DNA of 36,221 bases from an uncultured Acidobacteriota bacterium (lineage in GTDB: Bacteria > Acidobacteriota > Terriglobia > Bryobacterales > Bryobacteraceae): NCBI GenBank assembly GCA_900696665.1, contig CAADGY010000146.1:1-36221 (forward strand). Direction: 5' to 3'. The notes under the pieces are model-generated. The model was not told the DNA's origin and made no database searches. It saw only the letters and a program-made list of their open reading frames with translations. Position 1 is the first letter of the stretch. Every line of letters begins with the position of its first letter. A program made the translations under genes and the position numbers. Below are positions 30,318-36,221 of the stretch, piece by piece.

Positions 30318-33104
30318 TCAATAGCTCGCTTGAATATGGTATTGCCTCGCAGCGGGTTTCAATATCCGGACCCATTCCCGATCCGGGTCGAAATCCTTCC
30401 AGGGTTGTCCATTCACGGTGACGGACCGCATGCGCTTTTCCTCGGGATGCCGCAGGCGTATAAGCAGCGCATCCGGCGTGCTGTGAGTAGGCATGTCGAT
30501 CTCCGCCGAAATGCTTTCCGGCGCGGCGCCGCTTTGGATACGCACGGAGACAGGGCCGTAATAAGTGGGAGCTTGTCCGATTTCGATTTTTCCCCCTTGC
30601 TTCAGCCATGCGCGGGGCGTGGCCAGTCCGATAACCAGCGCACCGTCGTCACGTTCATGGATCAGCATGTTGCGGTACAAGTCGAACCAGGCGCCGTCCG
30701 TGGAAGGAGGCCCGAAATACTGGCCGTGCGTCCAGCGGTGCTCGACCGGTTCCCACGTCGAGTGGCTGAAAGCGCTCGCCATGTAGCTGTAGAACGCGCG
30801 GATGACGGCTTTCGGATCGTCGCGCAACAGGTACGCGGTTGCCTGCTGGTTATACACGGGCTCGTTCGCGATGCCCCATCCCTTGTAGTAGAGGTTGTCC
30901 TCGTGGTCGTGAAGCAGGGAATCCGCCAGTGGTCCGCCGGCGTCGATAGCCTTTAGGCGAATCATGTGCACGGCGCCGGTGTCCACATCGGTGGCGTACC
31001 AGTCGTCGATGAGGCGGCGGAACGTTCTTGCTTCGCACGGCACGTAGGGAATCCAGGTCCGGTCGCGCAACGGAACCAGTGGAGAATTCATCGCCGCCGC
31101 CTGAAAACCACGTTGGATGGCTTCACGAAGCTTCTTTGCCGCACGTCTGCACTCGGCGGCGCGAACATGCCCCGCGCGTTCGAGTGCGCGGCCGAACATC
31201 TCCAGGCCGGCATACATGTAGGCCTGGTTGAACGCCCACACGCCATCCCCAGTTCCGTCGTTCAAGGGCCCCCTTACAAGCCCCCTCACATGGCCGGAGG
31301 ACTGCGCGGCTTTTCGAAGTTCTTCCAGGCACCAGTCGAGCGCTTTCATGCTCGCGGGCAGCAGCTTCTCGAATGTTTCGCGGTTGCCGGACAGAAGGTA
31401 GTGCTGCGCGACCGAATATAGCATCGACGGCGTATAGACAACCCAGTTGGCGTATCCGGCGACATGGCCGCTCACTTCCTGGTTGTTGCGATACTGTGCC
31501 AACAGCTCTTCGGCAGAAACCGAATGATAGCCACGCAGATCGTAGAGCATGTAATCGACATAAACCGCCTGGTTCACGGGCCAGGGCGTACCGGTCTGGC
31601 TGTACGCGAAGTTCGAATAAGGAAGGTCGATGCGCACATCCGGTCCGCTGCCGCCATGCCGGCGCGGAAGGCGCAGCGCATGCCAGAGCGCCGCGCGGAA
31701 TAGATCGTTTACCGCTTTCTCCGGCACGCGAAACTGCGCGCCGCGCTCCAGCCAGTTTGCCCAGAAACCGATCGTCCGCTCGCGGGATTGCGTATAGTCG
31801 AGTGCAATAAGCTTTTCGGCGCCGGCGGGTTCCACCATGGGCGAAGGGAGTTTGACGATGAACTCGCGTACGCCGCGCGGCTCCAGGTGCGTGGTCAGAA
31901 AAACGTCGAGACGCTTCTGGTCACGCTGATAATCTCTCACGCCGCTCCACTGCGCGTCATCGAAGGGACCGTCTATTGTGAAGAGAACTTGGCGCCGGCC
32001 GGCAAGGCGGAACAACAGGCGATTGCCTTGCCGCTCTCCGTCGATGCTGGAGTCAAAAAATGGCGGAAGCTGCCGGCGCTGGCTGATGGTGAATTGGACG
32101 CTGCACTGCTTTCCTTCCAGTTCGGACAGCCTGACCTTCTGCATCAGAACCATGCCGATATCGCCCCGCCGCTCCCGTGGCGGCCCGTCGAGCGGATAGG
32201 CGAATTGCTCCACCTCGTACCGCACGCTCTCTTTTTCGAATACGGTTGTGATGACCGGCAATCCATCGTGCAAGCTCTGTCTCTTCCGGGAGGATGCGAT
32301 ACCGGAGGCCAGGTCTCCGAAGCTGTACCAGAACTGAAAGCGGTCGGGATTGCCATAGTCGTTCCACACTCCGGCTCCCCGGTCGATGCCAAACTTTGGA
32401 ATCGCGCTATCCCAGGTGAGCGCCACGATATGTCCGGGGCGCGGCTGTTGGGGATGGACGTACGAAGGACTGCCCATGTCCTCCCAGCGCGAGGCGTAGT
32501 AGTCGTAAGTGGCCTCCGGCTCGCGTTGCACGTCGTCCAGAATGCGCCGGCCCTTCCACGGCTTGAGCGTCTGCTTGTGCTCTTCAAACGGTACCGGGCT
32601 GTCACCGGCTGTCAGATACACGTGAAGTGACGGCACAAAGATGGCCTTCTGCTCCAGCAGTTGGCCCACCGTGACGCTAAATCCGCGCGTACCGTTCGGA
32701 TCCATCTGTACAGTCAGTTTGCGGGAATTCAAATAGAAAGCAGGGTCTTGCATCAGGCGGCGGCTGGTATCGGCATCGCTCGTGCTGATGAGGTCGGACC
32801 AGGTAATGTGCAGGTTATCGATTCTACGTGGAGGCTCCACGTCGTAGCTGATTGTGAAGTCGATACCGTCGATATCCTGCGCGCCGGCCCGTGTCTGCCA
32901 GATGCCTTCTGTCGGCGCTTCGCCCGTTTCGAGCGATACTCCAGTCGCGGCACCGGTGCGGACTCCGGGTCCCGGCGCCAGCCGGATGTAGTAGTCCGTC
33001 GCGGCCGGCGCACCGTGCCCCCAGGACATACGAACCTTCAGCTCGCTTTGGGACGCGGCGCTCAAACTGAATGCCGCAAGGACCGGTATTATGCAGGTTC
33101 TCAT
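30318..33104 (-). CDS. Exported six-hairpin-glycosidase-like protein, function unknown
   Basis: A 928-residue exported protein (signal peptide MRTCIIPVLAAFSLSAASQS). The first 400 residues are a beta-rich region without a recognised family. From about 430 to 800 an alpha-helical region looks like an (alpha/alpha)6 six-hairpin barrel of glycosidases such as GH63/GH78/GH15-related families: NDLFRAALWHALRLPRRHGG, DLPYSNFAYSQTGTPWPVNQ, VDYMLYDLRGY, YVPSMLYSVAQHYLLSG-type, WAFNQAYMYAGLEMF and YNQQATAYLLRDD. A beta C-terminal domain ends it. The catalytic acids cannot be fixed by eye, so the glycosidase role is inferred. It starts by TAATG overlap with the penicillin-acylase gene, with GGGAG 5 nt upstream, showing tight coupling. 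Confidence 0.7.
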   Translation of the reverse strand: MRTCIIPVLAAFSLSAASQSELKVRMSWGHGAPAATDYYIRLAPGPGVRTGAATGVSLETGEAPTEGIWQTRAGAQDIDGIDFTISYDVEPPRRIDNLHITWSDLISTSDADTSRRLMQDPAFYLNSRKLTVQMDPNGTRGFSVTVGQLLEQKAIFVPSLHVYLTAGDSPVPFEEHKQTLKPWKGRRILDDVQREPEATYDYYASRWEDMGSPSYVHPQQPRPGHIVALTWDSAIPKFGIDRGAGVWNDYGNPDRFQFWYSFGDLASGIASSRKRQSLHDGLPVITTVFEKESVRYEVEQFAYPLDGPPRERRGDIGMVLMQKVRLSELEGKQCSVQFTISQRRQLPPFFDSSIDGERQGNRLLFRLAGRRQVLFTIDGPFDDAQWSGVRDYQRDQKRLDVFLTTHLEPRGVREFIVKLPSPMVEPAGAEKLIALDYTQSRERTIGFWANWLERGAQFRVPEKAVNDLFRAALWHALRLPRRHGGSGPDVRIDLPYSNFAYSQTGTPWPVNQAVYVDYMLYDLRGYHSVSAEELLAQYRNNQEVSGHVAGYANWVVYTPSMLYSVAQHYLLSGNRETFEKLLPASMKALDWCLEELRKAAQSSGHVRGLVRGPLNDGTGDGVWAFNQAYMYAGLEMFGRALERAGHVRAAECRRAAKKLREAIQRGFQAAAMNSPLVPLRDRTWIPYVPCEARTFRRLIDDWYATDVDTGAVHMIRLKAIDAGGPLADSLLHDHEDNLYYKGWGIANEPVYNQQATAYLLRDDPKAVIRAFYSYMASAFSHSTWEPVEHRWTHGQYFGPPSTDGAWFDLYRNMLIHERDDGALVIGLATPRAWLKQGGKIEIGQAPTYYGPVSVRIQSGAAPESISAEIDMPTHSTPDALLIRLRHPEEKRMRSVTVNGQPWKDFDPDREWVRILKPAARQYHIQASY

Positions 33105-35230
33105 TATTGCTCCCGTATGCTGCTCAACCGTCCGCGTTTCCCCCAGACCGATTTTGTATTGTCCAGAATTTCGGACGGAGTGAACCAGAACCGCTTTAAT
33201 TGGCGGCGGCTATGCAGGATCGTCTGATCGTTATAGTGCGGCGAAGATGGGTTTTCGGATTGGCCATACGGCAACAGGGTCCAGATCTCTTTTGGGTCGC
33301 CTTCGACAGCCACCATCACGTGGCCCCAACCGTCATTACACAGGATGCGCCCATCTTCCTGCTCGATGCCCGTATCCGGATGCAGCACGCCGTAGAGCCC
33401 CGTTCCGTCCATGGGGAAATCGCCGCCACGGCGGGTGATAGTGATCCTGCCCCAGGGCACTTCGATACTTTGGAATCGCTTCTCCAACCGGTTTAAGGCT
33501 TCGCGCAGCGCCTCCGCGGCCATTTTCTGTTCTTCGGCCGAGCCGATGTCAATCTTGGTACGCTCCGGCGAATTGAATCGTGAGAACTGGCCGGCGAACA
33601 GATCCTGGTAGGCCTTTCCGAAATAGTAGGCGATCGTGTAGGCCGTGGAATCCGCGCTCGATCGGCGGTTCCATTCTTTCAACAGCGCAACGGCGCGGCG
33701 CGCCTGTTCATCCCGCGGGTTTGTGCGTTCCAGCAATGGAATGAAGATATCCGCCGCGACAATGTAGGTGTCGAAAGCGAGATCGATCATGTCCGCGATG
33801 CTGAATTTCCGATTTTCGCTGAGCACGTTCAGCAGGCGCTCTCCCCGTGTGTTGAGGGCCGCTCCCGGCGAGTGGAGGTAATAGGGCGCCGGGCTCTTCA
33901 GTTCCGAATGGGGAGTGACGAACCAGGGCGGATTGTTGCAATTCTGCAGAAATCCCGAGGGCGGGTCGAGGACCTGTGGATACTGCTCGAATGGAACATA
34001 CCCCTTCCATTCCGTGGCGCTCGTCCAGCCGGGAACCGGCTTGCTCCAATCGAACCCGGCCGGCCGGAGGGGAACGGTGCCGTTGTGTACCCAGTAGATG
34101 CTCTTCGCATCGCTGTAGAGCAGGTTCCAGCGCGGCATCCATTGCCGCGCCACCATGGCCTTGAATTCCGCGAGATTGCTGGCCTTCATCAATCCATAGA
34201 GAGCGGCGGAGTAAGTTGTGTTTTCGAAGTTCGGGAGTTTTACCGACCAGGCACGATGCCGCGTGCGATCCATTTTCACGACAGGGCCGTGATGCGTGTA
34301 GTAAAGGGGTAGCGTGACGGTCTCCAGGCCCTTTGGTCCGCGAATCCGGAACGTTTCTTCCTCCACGCGCATCGCGCGCCAGCGGCCGTCGTACTCGTAT
34401 TTCGCAGGGTCGTCCGGCTTCAATTTTTCTTCGTACACGTCGGCGATGTTGGGATTGTTGTACGTGGCCGACCACGTGATCCGGTCATTGAATCCGTCCA
34501 GAAAAAACGGGCTGCCGAACCAACTGATGCCGCCGGCGTTGAGTTTGCCGGGTGTCATCAGGTGCGCTTCGTAATTTTGAAACCGGTTTGCCCACGGCAT
34601 GTGCGTGTGCTCGGCATGCATGACGCGTCCATTCGCCGATTTTCCGCGCGAAACTGCCCACTGGTTCGAACCCAGGTGCGGGAAAGAGTAGGTGCTGCCC
34701 GGCAATTTCGAAAGTGCATCATGGATGCTATAGAAGCGAAAGTATTGGCTTCGCTCCAGCGCCTCGACGTCTTCCGCAGTAATCTCTTCAATCCACGCGG
34801 GAATGCTGGTGCGGTTCTCGCGGATGTAAAAGTTCACACCCCTGGCGAAAGCATCCAGGATGCGGTAGACGCCGGGCGGGATCTGATCGCGATTGCCGGC
34901 GACGCCACTTTTCGTTCGCAGCAATCGTTGAAGATAGTCGCCATCCCAACGGTACTCGTACCGAATGAAGTGGAGATACCCGTCGCCCAGCGCCTGAAAG
35001 TCTTGGACCTCCGCGCGGCGCCCCTGCGCGTCCAGGTACTGCACCATCATCCGCTCCAGGTGATCCTGTGCCTGCGCGTAACCATAACCGAAGAAGGTTG
35101 CCTCTTCCGTTTCGCCGGCGATATGCGGTACACCATACGTGTCGCGATAGATGGTCACCTGTCCGGCGAGAGAATCGGCGGCCGCTCGCGGAGAAACATA
35201 CAGAAGGAGCGCAATAATCGCGGTGATCAT
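33104..35230 (-). CDS. Penicillin acylase-family (S45) Ntn hydrolase, exported
   Basis: A 708-residue Ntn hydrolase with signal peptide (MITAIIALLLYVSPRAAADS). The alpha-chain part has the family start VTIYRDTYGVPHIAGETEE and FFGYGYAQAQDHLERM. The nucleophile is S188 in LGSNQWAVS; autocleavage there would free it as the beta-chain N-terminus. Further beta-chain blocks include MHAEHTHMPWANRF, WFGSPFFLDGFNDRITWSAT and GLPYGQSENPSSPHYNDQ-type near the end. Family members split amides such as penicillin side chains, acyl-homoserine lactones or lipopeptides. This sequence alone does not say which. Leaderless transcription is possible (TATAAT at 35246-35241). It is the first gene of a two-gene operon with the six-hairpin protein. 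Confidence 0.9.
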   Translation of the reverse strand: MITAIIALLLYVSPRAAADSLAGQVTIYRDTYGVPHIAGETEEATFFGYGYAQAQDHLERMMVQYLDAQGRRAEVQDFQALGDGYLHFIRYEYRWDGDYLQRLLRTKSGVAGNRDQIPPGVYRILDAFARGVNFYIRENRTSIPAWIEEITAEDVEALERSQYFRFYSIHDALSKLPGSTYSFPHLGSNQWAVSRGKSANGRVMHAEHTHMPWANRFQNYEAHLMTPGKLNAGGISWFGSPFFLDGFNDRITWSATYNNPNIADVYEEKLKPDDPAKYEYDGRWRAMRVEEETFRIRGPKGLETVTLPLYYTHHGPVVKMDRTRHRAWSVKLPNFENTTYSAALYGLMKASNLAEFKAMVARQWMPRWNLLYSDAKSIYWVHNGTVPLRPAGFDWSKPVPGWTSATEWKGYVPFEQYPQVLDPPSGFLQNCNNPPWFVTPHSELKSPAPYYLHSPGAALNTRGERLLNVLSENRKFSIADMIDLAFDTYIVAADIFIPLLERTNPRDEQARRAVALLKEWNRRSSADSTAYTIAYYFGKAYQDLFAGQFSRFNSPERTKIDIGSAEEQKMAAEALREALNRLEKRFQSIEVPWGRITITRRGGDFPMDGTGLYGVLHPDTGIEQEDGRILCNDGWGHVMVAVEGDPKEIWTLLPYGQSENPSSPHYNDQTILHSRRQLKRFWFTPSEILDNTKSVWGKRGRLSSIREQ

Positions 35231-35240
35231 CCGTTACGCG

Positions 35241-35267
35241 ATTATACGTTCGCACGATGCCTGTCAT
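35241..35267 (-). promoter_or_regulatory. Promoter of the penicillin acylase operon
   Basis: On the minus strand a perfect TATAAT (35246-35241) follows ATGACA (35267-35262) by 15 nt. The -10 is 10 nt before the ATG at 35230, so the transcript would begin almost at the start codon. Confidence 0.5.
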
Positions 35268-35343
35268 TCGCATTTCATTCTCAAAGTTCCAGCTAATTGG
35301 AGGATAATGCGCGCGGCAACGGGCTCATTAACGCGGTTGGTGT

Positions 35344-35349
35344 TACGGT
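35344..35349 (+). promoter_or_regulatory. Possible -10 box for a leaderless GH2 mRNA
   Basis: TACGGT lies 6 nt before the GTG at 35356, and AGGA abuts the GTG with no room for SD function. Weak match; reported because several genes here share this arrangement. Confidence 0.2.
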
Positions 35350-35355
35350 CTAGGA

Positions 35356-36221
35356 GTGAGACTACTGCTAGCTGCCGCTCTCGTTTCCGCAGTGTGTTAT
35401 TCCGCCACCCGGCCGCGCATCGACCTGAATGGCGCCTGGGAATTCCGCACCGATCCCAAATCCGTTGGCGATACGCAGGAGTGGCACTCGCCCGGCGTTC
35501 CGTTCGATCGCCGTTTGCAAGTTCCGGGCACCTGGCAGGCGCAAGGCGTGGGCGAGCCTTCGGGCATCGTGCGAAACCACTATGAAGGGCAGGCGTGGTA
35601 TCGCCGCCAGGTTGCCATCCCGGCATCGTGGAAAGGGAAAACGGTGCATGTGCGCGTAGGCGGGGCGTTGCGCCGCGTCGCGCTCTACGTCAACGGCCAC
35701 AGGATCGGCGAGCACGATGGCATCAGCGCACCTTTCGAATTCGATGTGACACAGGCCATCCGGCCGGGCTCGGAGAATACGATCGCATTCCGCATTGTGA
35801 ACCCGGGCGCGACCATCAACGAAGGCCCGCGCACGCAGCCCGGCGACGAGCCCACCGGAATGGTCAACTACATCGCAAGCTGGGGCGGTCTGTATGGGAA
35901 CGTGGAGCTCGAAGCGAGCGACCCGCTGCGAATTTCCGAAGTGGCGATTGTTCCTTCCATCGAGCGAAAGACAGCCGCCTTCCGTGTGTCCGTCGCCGGA
36001 GCGGACTCCGTTTCCGGTGTGCGGGTCGAGGTGAACGTGGGCGGTGCCACAGGCGCCGGCGCGTTACGCGGCGGCGAGGCGGAAGTGACGGTCACGATTC
36101 CAGAGGCACGTTTATGGACGCCCGAGGACCCTCATCTCTATACCGCGACCGTTCGATTGGTGCAGGGCAGCAACGAGCGCGACCGCATGGAAGAACGTTT
36201 TGGCATGCGCGAAGTCACTAC
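35356..36221 (+). CDS. GH2-family-type glycosidase (3' truncated by window)
   Basis: An open frame runs from GTG 35356 to the window edge (288 complete codons) and is interrupted by no stop. It has a signal peptide (VRLLLAAALVSAVCYSA) and the N-terminal sugar-binding jelly roll of GH2: RIDLNGAWEFRTD, LQVPGTWQAQG, GQAWYRRQVAIPASWKG, VGGALRRVALYVNGHRIGEH, FEFDVTQAIRPG and ASWGGLYGNVELEA. An immunoglobulin-like domain follows (about 200-285), ending with ARLWTPEDPHLYTATV and the FGMRE that normally leads to the catalytic barrel. The barrel itself lies outside the window. Beta-galactosidase, glucuronidase or mannosidase cannot be separated. The upstream in-frame stop at 35329-35331 limits the start; no other start codon fits. 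Confidence 0.85.
   Translation, partial: MRLLLAAALVSAVCYSATRPRIDLNGAWEFRTDPKSVGDTQEWHSPGVPFDRRLQVPGTWQAQGVGEPSGIVRNHYEGQAWYRRQVAIPASWKGKTVHVRVGGALRRVALYVNGHRIGEHDGISAPFEFDVTQAIRPGSENTIAFRIVNPGATINEGPRTQPGDEPTGMVNYIASWGGLYGNVELEASDPLRISEVAIVPSIERKTAAFRVSVAGADSVSGVRVEVNVGGATGAGALRGGEAEVTVTIPEARLWTPEDPHLYTATVRLVQGSNERDRMEERFGMREVT

Noticed and set aside
31788-32630. 280-codon open frame (+) opposite the six-hairpin gene
   Set aside because: Antisense shadow of a well-supported gene; no recognised domain.
1-36221. tRNA, rRNA, CRISPR array, IS element, phage or toxin-antitoxin genes
   Set aside because: No cloverleaf, repeat-spacer pattern, transposase or integrase motif was seen on reading both strands; a tRNA scan and IS search would settle it.

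Overview
The window looks like a chromosomal segment of an Acidobacteriota soil bacterium of the Solibacter/Bryobacter/Paludibaculum kind. This is inferred from gene content, not from a database search: two very large Oar-type TonB-dependent receptors with an N-terminal carboxypeptidase-regulatory-like domain, a DUF5107-TPR protein, DUF5916, M56/BlaR-type sensors carrying TonB C-terminal domains, many Tat/Sec-exported glycan enzymes, and a GC-rich sequence throughout. No rRNA, tRNA, CRISPR array, insertion sequence or phage gene was seen. No gene-free stretch exceeds about 260 bp.

Layout. 1-151: C-terminal end of a TPR-type gene (+). 192-4804 (-): an Oar-type receptor and a GH20-like exported protein. 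They are not one operon. Each has its own near-consensus promoter, and the two promoters and 5' leaders are copies of each other, including a conserved short leader frame. 4901-15487 (+): a SUMF1 (formylglycine-enzyme-like)/alpha-beta hydrolase fusion, a decayed sulfatase, then a tightly packed operon of AgaS-type SIS isomerase/deaminase, PfkB kinase, Tat-type amidohydrolase lipoprotein, DUF5107-TPR protein and a DUF4091/GH123-type protein. AgaS, PfkB kinase and GH123 together suggest use of (acetyl)galactosamine-containing glycans. 15502-17823 (-): blaI-blaR1-like pair with a palindromic operator candidate. 17923-23782 (+): Gfo/Idh/MocA oxidoreductase, OsmC protein, DUF5916 outer-membrane protein, aspartoacylase-like deacylase and an enolase-superfamily sugar-acid enzyme.

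23805-27016: cytosolic amidohydrolase (-), a small membrane protein (+), and a minus-strand operon of a split EamA transporter (two half-size genes) followed by an RraA-family protein; this again suggests sugar-acid or small-acid metabolism. 27031-35230 (-): a second Oar-type receptor with its own promoter, preceded by a two-gene operon of a penicillin-acylase-family Ntn hydrolase and an exported six-hairpin-glycosidase-like protein. 35356 to the end (+): start of a GH2-type glycosidase, cut by the window edge.

Taken together the region reads as a set of outer-membrane uptake, periplasmic glycan/amide hydrolysis and cytosolic sugar or sugar-acid catabolism genes. The least expected signals are the duplicated promoter-leader with a shared ADEHQY peptide frame, several start codons placed 6-10 nt after a -10-like box (possible leaderless mRNAs), the split EamA pair, and the galactosamine operon next to a dead sulfatase.
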